Both the position numbers and the translations under genes were made by a program. Below the pieces are notes generated by a model. That model was not told where the DNA came from and did no database searches. It saw only the letters and a program-made list of their open reading frames with translations. This document shows, one piece after another, positions 1 to 6,613 of a DNA stretch of 16,535 nucleotides. The first letter of the stretch is position 1, and each line of letters begins with the position of its first letter. The stretch is from Candidatus Sodaliphilus limicaballi (lineage in GTDB: Bacteria; Bacteroidota; Bacteroidia; Bacteroidales; Muribaculaceae), in NCBI GenBank assembly GCA_018065815.1, contig JAGHSP010000203.1:1-16535 (forward strand). The letters are read 5' to 3'.

Positions 1-1
1 C

Positions 2-49
2 CTGTGCGAGCACCTCATCAAAGTATCGTTGAAGAAATATAACAGATAA
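2..49 (+). CDS. possible 3' end of an upstream gene (partial)
   Basis: Frame 2 stays open from the window edge to a TAA at 47-49 and reads LCEHLIKVSLKKYNR. Its codons (CTG, GAG, CAC, CTC, ATC) resemble the coding style of murF. Only 15 residues are visible, so the family cannot be named. Frames 1 and 3 also run a short way before stopping, so the choice of frame rests on codon style alone. Confidence 0.3.
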   Translation: MCEHLIKVSLKKYNR

Positions 50-185
50 AACTAGATAAAAGGGACGGTTCTTTTTATCTAGTTTTTCAGTAAAGACCCC
101 CTTTTATATTAGATGATTAGATAAAAGTAGATAAAAGGGACGGTTCTTTTTATCTAGTTTTTCAGTAAAGACCGTCCTTTATCTA
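44..185. repeat. 75-bp-period tandem duplication of a hairpin-forming element
   Basis: Positions 44-98 and 119-173 match over 55 bp with one mismatch (C52 against G127); 46 bp (53-98 and 128-173) are identical. The similarity fades out after 98 and 173. Copy 1 contains a 14-bp perfect inverted repeat (48-61 with 73-86) around an 11-nt loop that carries GGGACGGTTCT. In copy 2 the equivalent stem has one mismatch. A larger alternative hairpin is possible there: 128-149 pairs with 167-185, which contains ACCGTCC opposite GGACGGT, with three single-base bulges. The GGGACGGTTCTTTTT core resembles palindromic elements I associate with REP-type, transposase-mobilised repeats in gut bacteria. That link is recollection, not shown here. 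No ORF lies in it. Confidence 0.85.
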
Positions 186-203
186 GAAAATATTTTAACT
201 CAA

Positions 204-236
204 TTTTTGCACGTTAATGTGATTGTTGCTAATTTG
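204..236 (+). promoter_or_regulatory. weak candidate promoter for murF
   Basis: TTTTTG (204-209) is followed after 20 bp by TAATTTG (230-236), a near match to the Bacteroidetes -33/-7 pair that is one base short of TAnnTTTG. It would start transcription near 241 and give murF a leader of about 155 nt. No better match lies between here and the murF start. Confidence 0.3.
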
Positions 237-252
237 TTGTCCAGAAGGACAA
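237..252. promoter_or_regulatory. palindrome with GTCCAGAAGGAC core
   Basis: TTGTCC (237-242) and GGACAA (247-252) form a 6-bp inverted repeat around AGAA. The core GTCCAGAAGGAC recurs with one change at 317-328. This copy sits on the predicted murF transcription start, so it could be an operator or the first hairpin of the leader RNA. The function is inferred. Confidence 0.35.
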
Positions 253-263
253 TATCTGAATAA

Positions 264-294
264 CCCCCACCGCCGAACGTAGTGGCGGTGGGGG
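264..294. repeat. strong GC-rich inverted repeat in the murF leader
   Basis: CCCCCACCGCC (264-274) is the exact reverse complement of GGCGGTGGGGG (284-294), with a 9-nt loop between them: an 11-bp G/C-rich stem in an AT-rich region. No T-run follows on either strand, so it is not a standard intrinsic terminator. It lies between the two GTCC palindromes and would fold stably in a murF leader transcript. Confidence 0.75.
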
Positions 295-314
295 CAAGAA
301 ATGCAACAAGCACC

Positions 315-330
315 GCGTCCAGTAGGACGC
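315..330. promoter_or_regulatory. second palindrome with GTCCAGTAGGAC core
   Basis: GCGTCC (315-320) and GGACGC (325-330) form a 6-bp inverted repeat around AGTA. The central 12 bp differ at one base from the palindrome at 239-250, 78 bp away. Matching pairs like this can be dimer-binding sites or twin RNA hairpins. I cannot tell which. Confidence 0.35.
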
Positions 331-396
331 TAATAGGAGAATATGGTTGAGACTCAAAATGTTTCAACATGTGAAACTTAAACAATTAAAAAAATA

Positions 397-1761
397 ATGA
401 AGAATCTGTCGTTAGCCAATATTGCCGCTGCTTGTGGCGGTCGTTATGTAGGAACTGCCCAGGCTGCTAGCCAGGAAGTTACAGGTATCGAGACCGATAG
501 CCGCAAGGTGCCTGAGGGTGGCATGTTTGTCGCCATCAAGGGCGAGCGTGTGGATGGCCACAAGTTTATCGAGCAAGTGATGCAGGGCGGTGCCGCCACT
601 GTGCTGACCGAGATAGACCTGGGCGAGAAACCTTATCCCTACATTCTGGTAGAATCTACGTTGCAAGCAGTTAAAGATATTGCCGAGTTTTACCTTAAAG
701 GGCTTAATATCCCCGTGGTGGGCATTGCTGGCAGCGTAGGCAAGACAAGCACCAAGGAGATGACCCACAGCGTGTTGAGTCAGGGGTTCAATGCTCTCAA
801 AACGCAGGGCAACTTCAACAACGAACTTGGACTGCCCATCACTATCTTCCGCTTGCGCGACGAGCAGCTGGCTGTGCTGGAGATGGGCATCAGCGACTTC
901 GGCGAGATGCACCGTCTTGCCAAGGTGGCGCGACCTCACACAGTGATAATGACCAATATAGGCTGTTGCCACTTGGAGAATCTCATCGACCGCGACGGCA
1001 TTCTCAGAGCAAAGAGCGAGATATTTGACTTTCTGGAGCCGGGGGCTCACATCATCCTCAACGGCGATGATGACAAGCTGGCTACGGTGACCGAGGTGCG
1101 TGGCATCAAGCCTGTTACCTTCGGACTCGATGCCAAGAATGACTTCTGGGCAAGCGACCTCAGGAGCCTGGGTCTCAAGGGCACAGCGTGTCGCATCCAC
1201 ACACCAGTAGGCGACTTCGACGCCACTGTGGGCATGCCCGGCAAGCACATGGTCTATAATGCACTGGCAGGTGCTGCTGCTGGTGTGGCCTATGGCCTGA
1301 CGTTGGAGCAAATCAAGGCGGGCATCGAGAGCAACGGCTCACTGGCTGGACGATTTAATATTATTGATACAGAGCGATATACCATTATAGATGACTGCTA
1401 CAATGCTAACCCGGTGTCGATGAAGGCGTCGCTTGAGGTGCTGCAAGACGGGGCTAACCGTCGTGTAGCTATTCTGGGCGACATGGGTGAACTGGGAACC
1501 GACGAGCGTGCCCTGCATGCAGGCGTCGGAACCTACGCAGCGGGACTTGACCTGGATGCGATTTATTGTGCCGGTCCGCTGTGCGAGGCACTAGTTCAGG
1601 CAGCAGTCGATGGCGGCTTCAAAGGCGAAGTCAAGCACTACGCCACCCGCGACGACCTCATGGCAGCATTGCCCACATTACTCCAGCAAGGCGACACCAT
1701 CCTAGTGAAAGCCAGCCATTTCATGCAATTCCCAGCAATAGTAGAAATGCTGAAAGGGTAG
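397..1761 (+). CDS. murF: UDP-N-acetylmuramoyl-tripeptide--D-alanyl-D-alanine ligase
   Basis: MurF adds D-Ala-D-Ala to UDP-MurNAc-tripeptide with ATP in the cytoplasm, completing the pentapeptide precursor of peptidoglycan. The 454 residues have the normal Mur ligase layout and length. The substrate-binding N-terminal domain covers about 1-105. The central ATPase domain has the P-loop GIAGSVGKTST (109-119), GNFNNELGLP (138-147), EMG (162-164), NIGCCHLE (187-194) and KSEI (206-209). The C-terminal domain has GRF (318-320), the MurF-typical IDDCYNANP (331-339), LGDMGELG (360-367) and VKASHFMQF (437-445). The start ATG follows an A-rich stretch, as usual here, and overlaps the stop of a 12-codon upstream reading frame (TAATG at 395-399). 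The gene stands outside any visible cell-wall cluster and faces the sirtuin gene tail to tail. Family assignment is firm. Confidence 0.97.
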   Translation: MKNLSLANIAAACGGRYVGTAQAASQEVTGIETDSRKVPEGGMFVAIKGERVDGHKFIEQVMQGGAATVLTEIDLGEKPYPYILVESTLQAVKDIAEFYLKGLNIPVVGIAGSVGKTSTKEMTHSVLSQGFNALKTQGNFNNELGLPITIFRLRDEQLAVLEMGISDFGEMHRLAKVARPHTVIMTNIGCCHLENLIDRDGILRAKSEIFDFLEPGAHIILNGDDDKLATVTEVRGIKPVTFGLDAKNDFWASDLRSLGLKGTACRIHTPVGDFDATVGMPGKHMVYNALAGAAAGVAYGLTLEQIKAGIESNGSLAGRFNIIDTERYTIIDDCYNANPVSMKASLEVLQDGANRRVAILGDMGELGTDERALHAGVGTYAAGLDLDAIYCAGPLCEALVQAAVDGGFKGEVKHYATRDDLMAALPTLLQQGDTILVKASHFMQFPAIVEMLKG

Positions 1762-1785
1762 CTGTCGCAAAAATGTAAGAAATTC

Positions 1786-1800
1786 AAGGCCTCCGGCCTT
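1786..1800. terminator. short hairpin between convergent genes, possible bidirectional terminator
   Basis: AAGGCC (1786-1791) and GGCCTT (1795-1800) form a 6-bp stem around TCC, 24 bp after the murF stop and 32 bp from the sirtuin stop. Neither strand has a strong T-run after the stem, so termination would be weak. The position between two converging genes is the main support. Confidence 0.45.
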
Positions 1801-1832
1801 AAATTACCCACTCTCCGTGAAAACCGCTGTGG

Positions 1833-2819
1833 TTACATATATAGCACAAATACCGTTCCTGTTTTCCCTTCTCCTTCATAATCAGCAGCAAGAGGGAATT
1901 GCCCGCATAGCAAACTGGCTGCTTCCTCGTCAATTTTGTCATTGAGCTCGACCCGGAAACCTCTTGCTGTTTGGCGAAGATCCCACACAGAATATCCATT
2001 GGCGTTCACAACGGTCATGATTGCATCTTTCATCTGCCACACATCGTGTGGTTTCATGACAGAACCTGTTGAATTGCAATAGTCTAGATTGCTGCTATTG
2101 TCCAAGTCACAAAGGCAATCCCATTTATCCAGTTCTTCACACATGATCTCCATGCCTTCGGTAGCATTAGTGCGGATATGGGTGTATCCATGTTCGTCGC
2201 ACGAAGGAATATCGGCGGGATCCACAACGATCTTTAAGGCATTTCTTGGAACGTAGTCAAGTAACATCGCTGCAGGATATACGACCAACGATGTTCCGAC
2301 CACTATAAATGCATCTGCTTGCTTAACCAGTTGTGCTGCCTTTACTATATTTGTAACGTTCTCACCAAACATCACGATGTTGGGACGTAGTTGCGATCCG
2401 TCACCAGCAAAGTCCCCAACTTTCAGGGGAACAGTCAGTGGATACTCTTCGACGTAAGCTTCGTTGTATCTATCTGCTGACGCACAGACTTTTGTAAGTT
2501 CGCCATGCAAGTGCAAGACATGTGTGCTGCCAGCTTTCTCGTGCAGGTTATCCACATTCTGTGTGATGACGCTGACATTGAAAAAACTCTCCAGTTCGGC
2601 AATGAGTTGATGTGCTCGGTTAGGATTGGCTTCTGCCAGTTTCTCACGCCGCATATTGTAGAAATCAAGACAACGTTGAGTATCGTTATAAAGGCAATCA
2701 AGGCTTGCATAGTACTCAAACTCAAGTTTTGTCCAGAGTCCGTCCTCGCCTCTAAAAGTGCCTAGTCCACTCTCGGCGCTTATACCAGCACCGGTAAGGA
2801 ATACAATGTGTTTCTTCAT
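1833..2819 (-). CDS. Sir2-family NAD-dependent deacylase with C-terminal extension
   Basis: Sirtuins use NAD+ to remove acyl groups from lysines; some relatives in phage defence instead hydrolyse NAD+. The motifs are classical: GAGISAESGLGTFR (10-23), TQNVDNLH (86-93), the HGEL catalytic histidine at H105, LRPNIVMFGE (144-153) and the NAD-binding GTSLVVYPA (175-183). This resembles CobB-type deacylases rather than the divergent SIR2 domains of known defence effectors. Two things are odd. After HGEL only C112 remains where two CxxC zinc pairs usually sit. I recall zinc-less sirtuins with HGELxKV in other Bacteroidetes, but could not check. The catalytic domain also ends near residue 232, whereas the protein runs to 328, so about 95 residues form an unrecognised extra domain. 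The ATG lies 6 bp after the stop of the OB-fold gene, implying co-translation. The DNA is more AT-rich than murF. Confidence 0.9.
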   Translation of the reverse strand: MKKHIVFLTGAGISAESGLGTFRGEDGLWTKLEFEYYASLDCLYNDTQRCLDFYNMRREKLAEANPNRAHQLIAELESFFNVSVITQNVDNLHEKAGSTHVLHLHGELTKVCASADRYNEAYVEEYPLTVPLKVGDFAGDGSQLRPNIVMFGENVTNIVKAAQLVKQADAFIVVGTSLVVYPAAMLLDYVPRNALKIVVDPADIPSCDEHGYTHIRTNATEGMEIMCEELDKWDCLCDLDNSSNLDYCNSTGSVMKPHDVWQMKDAIMTVVNANGYSVWDLRQTARGFRVELNDKIDEEAASLLCGQFPLAADYEGEGKTGTVFVLYM

Positions 2820-2825
2820 GCCTGT

Positions 2826-4097
2826 TTATCGCTTAATGTCGTTATTATCAACATCTTGGTCTGCTACAACATTTTCATTTCCCATCAGACGCTGTGTCCA
2901 TGATTCGAGGGTAGTGTGCACCACCATGCGAGGCTTTTCTTTAAATATTGTCAGGCATTTGTCGGTGTGAAGAAACTTGCGCTTGTTGTTCCCCTCGGCC
3001 ATGACATAATCAAACACGAGTTGACGGGTCTCGATATAGTCATCCTCTGTGCAGCGAAATACGTAGGTAGAGCGTGCATCGCAATTATTCTCCCATATAA
3101 TATTGGGCTGTCCGTCTATCATGAGAGTATATAAAGCACCGTCTTCACGAGTGCCTCCAATGTATTCTGCTATGGGCACAAGCGGGTATTTGTCGGCAGC
3201 ATGGTTCTCTAGCAGGAAATTGATATACGGAGATTTGTCACGCGGAATGAATTCTTGAAGGTCTATTTTAGAAAGGCCATCAATTCTTTTGAGAATCTCA
3301 GTTGACTCATATCCGTTTTTGATGAGGTGTACCAGGTCTTTTTTGATACTAAGCGTAATAACTGCATCTTGTAATTCTTTGGCATTAACAAGCGAAGCAT
3401 CACCATTAGAATCGTAGTGAACAATTAGACGAGGGACTAATTTGGGCAAAACGGCACGGAAAGAATACATCTCGGTGTCTATGCTCTCGTCATAAATGCT
3501 TGTCACGTACCCATGCTTATTTGTGAAATTTATTTTACCCCTATAGATATACACATCGTTCCAATCGACTTCTATTGTCTCGTCAAGAATGGGTGTTACT
3601 TTTTCTGTAATTATGTTCTCTTTGTGTTCGTTATCGTCTTCGCGTCTTTCACATGGAGACTTATCAATGCTTTTATTTTTGTCTTGATGTTTCTTGGCAA
3701 ATTCGGCTGTGTGATGATCATAGAGTGGAATCTCTTGGGAATAATCAATAGCCATGAGATTACTTCTAAACTCCTTTTGTGACTTTGTGAGTACATTGCT
3801 GAAGTCCAAAGCATGAATCATCCCATCGTCAACAAGCTCCGCTGTGGCCTGGGGATGCGTCTGTATGGAGTCTGCCACAAACTGCCATCCATATTTTTCG
3901 TCCTTCCTCCACGACCCTATGGCCGTGATTGAGATATCCGTTTCTACTTCGTCAACATTGCCAATAACACGACACTTCTTTTCGTCCTCTCTGATTACAG
4001 AGAGAATAGTCTTTCCGCTTTTGGTGTCGTGAAAGACTACTTTCTGGACAATGCCGATAATCGTTTTCTTGCTATTTTGAGTTTTATGTTCCTCCAT
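2826..4097 (-). CDS. OB-fold protein with RecD2-like N-terminal domain, otherwise uncharacterised
   Basis: The 423-residue product is not a family I can name. Residues 11-84 read like the N-terminal OB domain of RecD2 helicases: a GIVQKVVFHDTKSGKTIL strand-turn-strand, RVIGNVDEVE, then ITAIGSWRKDEKYGWQF, matching the RecD2 pattern G-x-W-x-x-x-x-K-Y-G-x-Q-F. No helicase motifs follow. Residues about 130-170 are charged and probably disordered. Residues 186-242 (RGKINFTNKHGYVTS and on to VNAKEL) loosely resemble a cold-shock domain; this is tentative. Residues 310-405 form a compact unrecognised domain with conserved-looking aromatic and charged blocks (ALYTLMIDGQPNIIWEN, STYVFRCTEDDY, KFLHTDKC, EKPRMVVH). 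There is no signal peptide or membrane segment. It lies 6 bp upstream of the sirtuin and downstream of the helicase. I infer a nucleic-acid-binding partner of that helicase. Confidence 0.75.
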   Translation of the reverse strand: MEEHKTQNSKKTIIGIVQKVVFHDTKSGKTILSVIREDEKKCRVIGNVDEVETDISITAIGSWRKDEKYGWQFVADSIQTHPQATAELVDDGMIHALDFSNVLTKSQKEFRSNLMAIDYSQEIPLYDHHTAEFAKKHQDKNKSIDKSPCERREDDNEHKENIITEKVTPILDETIEVDWNDVYIYRGKINFTNKHGYVTSIYDESIDTEMYSFRAVLPKLVPRLIVHYDSNGDASLVNAKELQDAVITLSIKKDLVHLIKNGYESTEILKRIDGLSKIDLQEFIPRDKSPYINFLLENHAADKYPLVPIAEYIGGTREDGALYTLMIDGQPNIIWENNCDARSTYVFRCTEDDYIETRQLVFDYVMAEGNNKRKFLHTDKCLTIFKEKPRMVVHTTLESWTQRLMGNENVVADQDVDNNDIKR

Positions 4098-4173
4098 GAC
4101 GCTATGCTTTTTAGGTGGGTTCTATTTATTATGTCGAGGCGATTTTTAGAGATGTTTTGAGTAGATTTTTGAC

Positions 4174-4222
4174 AACGACGGAGTCGTTACACTGCATCGT
4201 AACCGATGGTCGAGACCGTCGG
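4174..4222. repeat. two adjacent hairpins between helicase and OB-fold genes
   Basis: The 197-bp gap 4098-4294 holds AACGAC/GTCGTT (4174-4179 with 4183-4188, 3-nt loop) and CCGATGGTC/GACCGTCGG (4203-4211 with 4214-4222, one non-Watson-Crick position). On the transcribed minus strand neither is followed by a T-run, so they are not clear terminators. They could limit read-through, stabilise an mRNA end or mark a processing site. I found no TAnnTTTG promoter for the OB-fold gene in this gap. Confidence 0.5.
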
Positions 4223-4294
4223 AGATACCAAAACAGGCTCAAAAGCGACCGAAATAATAATTTATCTTTTCTCATAATTAATAGAACTCACCTT

Positions 4295-5995
4295 TTAGTA
4301 GTCAGTCAGTGTCCAACTTCCTTCGTAATACTTCGTTTTTACGATGTTATGTAATTCTTTGCGAACCTCTTTATATAATTTTATATTATAATAGGGGTTC
4401 AACCGATAATAACTATCGGGGTAATATTTCTCAAGGAAGAAACCAATAAGGGATTCCCCTTCTTTCCATATTGCTTTCAATATATCCCTTAATTCATCTC
4501 CTGCTTCGCAGCAGAGGTGATACACATTGTAATCGACTTGCTGAATCACTCTATCTACCAAGTCCGAGATAATGTCCCTGTCAATCGAAACATCGTTGTC
4601 TGTCAGTTGGCTATCCTCTACCTCTGTTTCCTGTTCTGTTTTTTCTTCCCACTCAAAATCTTCATAGCCGACGGCCTTTGACAATCTTTGGATATGTGCA
4701 GAATTATCTACCCCTTGGTAGAACGCTGATACCACAGGATCGGTAAAGAAGGAATCGGGGAACAGTTTCTTCTTCAGCACTAAACCTTCCAGGGAGCGGC
4801 AACGGCTAAGTGCTACGTAAGTCTGGCCGGCTGCAAACGCACGAGGAATGTCTATGATGGCATGCTCAAATGACAAGCCTTGACTCTTGTGTATGGTTAT
4901 TGCCCATGCAGGTTTTAATGGGAACTGTGTGAAAGTTCCGCACGTTTTTTCTCGAATGCGATTCTTCTCCTTGTCATATTCATAGCAAATATTGTCCCAA
5001 GATGTGCGTTCTACATCTATTACGGCATCCCCAACCTTTACAGAAATCGTGTCATCCTTCATTCCTTCGATTTCTCCCAACGTGCCATTGGAGTATCTAT
5101 TACCCTTGTCGTTCTTTACAAACATCACTTGTGCTCCTGTTTTAAGCACAAGGTCCCTGTAAGTGGGGTATAACTCGGTTGGGAATTCTCCTGTTATCTC
5201 GGCCTGATATGTTCGGCCATCACCTGCGGTGCTTTCAAGTCTCGTGCTGTTGATGTCGTCTGCCTGTTTCTTCTGTGCTACCAGTGTAATATAATCCACG
5301 CCTTCTGGTATTCTGAACTCGGGCATATATTGAGCATTCAGTTTATTGCAATCACTCCACGAAACATTTCCCTCACGAGCCTTGTTCAGTATGCCTACAA
5401 ACTCTGGATTTTTTTGACGATAGACTTTGTTTAGGCAAACAGTCTCAAACCCAACTTCCTTAATGGCGTTGCTATTAAAGAAGAAATAGTTTGTAGCATA
5501 AAAGTCTTTCAGTATTGCCTCGTCTGCTTTTGTTACTACTGGTGGCAACTGATACAGATCGCCTATCAATAGTAGCTGGACACCCCCAAAGGGCTTTTGC
5601 GAATTGCGTATCAGTCTTATCTTCTCGCTGATATGATCCATCACATCGGCTCTCACCATCGAAACCTCGTCGATGATGAGCATATCAAGATTCTTGACCA
5701 GTTCCTCTTCTTTGTCGTTCAATACTGAGTCATTGCTGGGGCTAAACTTACCCAGCGGGCTAGGTGCCAGTCCGAACTTGCAGAACGAATGAATGGTCAT
5801 AGCGTTAGCATTAATGGCCGCTATTCCCGTTGGGGCAAGTACCACTACCTTCTTCTTTGTGTGTGCAACGAAGTCTCTGAGGAATACGGTCTTGCCTGTT
5901 CCCGCCTTTCCCGTTAGAAATAAGTTGTGATTAGTCTTCTCTGCTATAAACCGAGCAAGATCAGCAGCAGGATTAGTGTCTTGTTTTGTTGCCAT
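4295..5995 (-). CDS. Pif1-like superfamily 1 DNA helicase
   Basis: Pif1/RecD-like helicases unwind DNA 5' to 3', including forks, R-loops and G-quadruplexes. All core motifs are visible in 566 residues: Walker A GKAGTGKT (29-36), motif Ia LAPTGIAAINANAMTIHSF (53-71, the Pif1 signature), Walker B LIIDE (106-110), motif III GDLYQLPPV (145-153), YRQ (192-194), TIHKSQGLSF (367-376) and ALSRCRSLEGL (395-405). A domain-2B-like insertion with QVMFVKND and NGTLGEIEG lies at about 289-311. After an acidic linker (about 446-472) comes a 95-residue tyrosine-rich C-terminal domain that I do not recognise. It starts 69 bp after rsmD on the same strand, without an obvious promoter between them, and is followed by the OB-fold and sirtuin genes. 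AT-rich codon use separates it from rsmD. It is probably catalytically active. Confidence 0.92.
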   Translation of the reverse strand: MATKQDTNPAADLARFIAEKTNHNLFLTGKAGTGKTVFLRDFVAHTKKKVVVLAPTGIAAINANAMTIHSFCKFGLAPSPLGKFSPSNDSVLNDKEEELVKNLDMLIIDEVSMVRADVMDHISEKIRLIRNSQKPFGGVQLLLIGDLYQLPPVVTKADEAILKDFYATNYFFFNSNAIKEVGFETVCLNKVYRQKNPEFVGILNKAREGNVSWSDCNKLNAQYMPEFRIPEGVDYITLVAQKKQADDINSTRLESTAGDGRTYQAEITGEFPTELYPTYRDLVLKTGAQVMFVKNDKGNRYSNGTLGEIEGMKDDTISVKVGDAVIDVERTSWDNICYEYDKEKNRIREKTCGTFTQFPLKPAWAITIHKSQGLSFEHAIIDIPRAFAAGQTYVALSRCRSLEGLVLKKKLFPDSFFTDPVVSAFYQGVDNSAHIQRLSKAVGYEDFEWEEKTEQETEVEDSQLTDNDVSIDRDIISDLVDRVIQQVDYNVYHLCCEAGDELRDILKAIWKEGESLIGFFLEKYYPDSYYRLNPYYNIKLYKEVRKELHNIVKTKYYEGSWTLTDY

Positions 5996-6064
5996 ATGGA
6001 AGTTAGAAGTTTTATGGTGAACCTTGACTAATTCGGGAGACTAGCGCCTGCATCTAACTTGTCA

Positions 6065-6613
6065 TCATGCATCCTCTTCGGGTATCTGGAAAAGGGTGAA
6101 GTTCACCTTGCCGTAGTTGCGGTGTTGCACGAAGTGGGGCAGGGCGGAGAAGTCGTTGGCTTTGCTGTGCTCCACGATGATGAGTGTGCCGGGTTTTAGC
6201 ATTTTGCTCTCGAGTATCATGCGGGGCAGGTCGGGCAGCTGGGGCAGGTCGTAGGGAGGATCGGCAAAGATGACGTCAAACTTCTGCTGGCAGGAGCCTA
6301 TGAAGCGGAACACGTCGCCCTTGATGATGGTGTGGTTGTCGCATCCCAGCTGGCTGCTCACCTTCTTGATGAAATTAAACTGTGTGCTGGCTTTCTCTAC
6401 GCTGGTTACCGAAGCGCACTCACGCGAAAGGAACTCGAAACTGATGGCACCGGTGCCTGCAAAGAGGTCGAGCGCTGTGAGCCCCTCAAGGTCGATGAGG
6501 TTGCCCAGCACGTTGAAGATATTCTCACGCGCCATGTCGGTGGTGGGGCGCGCGGTGATGTTGGTGGGCACGTCGAAGCGACGACGGCCGTATTTTCCGC
6601 TTATGATTCGCAT
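6065..6613 (-). CDS. rsmD: 16S rRNA (guanine(966)-N(2))-methyltransferase
   Basis: RsmD uses S-adenosylmethionine to methylate N2 of G966 in 16S rRNA during assembly of the small subunit. The 182-residue protein has the family length and opening (MRIISGKYGRRRF), the ARPTTDMARENIFNVL stretch (21-36) that precedes the Rossmann fold, the SAM-binding LDLFAGTG (48-55), VEK (72-74) and the catalytic DPPY (118-121). Its start lies inside the 3' end of the DUF3822 gene (13-bp overlap), so translation is probably coupled. This gene pair is familiar in Bacteroidetes. GC content is higher than in the helicase gene downstream. Confidence 0.96.
   Translation of the reverse strand: MRIISGKYGRRRFDVPTNITARPTTDMARENIFNVLGNLIDLEGLTALDLFAGTGAISFEFLSRECASVTSVEKASTQFNFIKKVSSQLGCDNHTIIKGDVFRFIGSCQQKFDVIFADPPYDLPQLPDLPRMILESKMLKPGTLIIVEHSKANDFSALPHFVQHRNYGKVNFTLFQIPEEDA

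Noticed and set aside
44..173. CRISPR-like array
   Set aside because: Only two copies, 55 bp long with a 20-bp gap, internal palindromes and no cas genes. It is a tandem duplication, not repeats and spacers.
264..294. Intrinsic terminator for the gene upstream of murF
   Set aside because: The stem is strong, but no T-run follows on either strand.
412..1311. Long open frame antisense to murF
   Set aside because: murF is unambiguous by motifs along its full length; the antisense frame has no recognisable domain and is a by-product of codon bias.
1833..2819. Sirtuin as a Thoeris- or DSR-type defence effector
   Set aside because: The motifs (GAGISAESGLGTFR, TQNVDNLH, HGEL, GTSLVVYPA) are those of classical deacylases, and no ThsB-like or large SIR2 effector architecture is present.
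2826..5995. A frameshifted single RecD2 helicase
   Set aside because: The OB-bearing gene lies downstream of the helicase in transcription order, 197 bp away, and carries its own further domains, so the pieces are not a broken RecD2.
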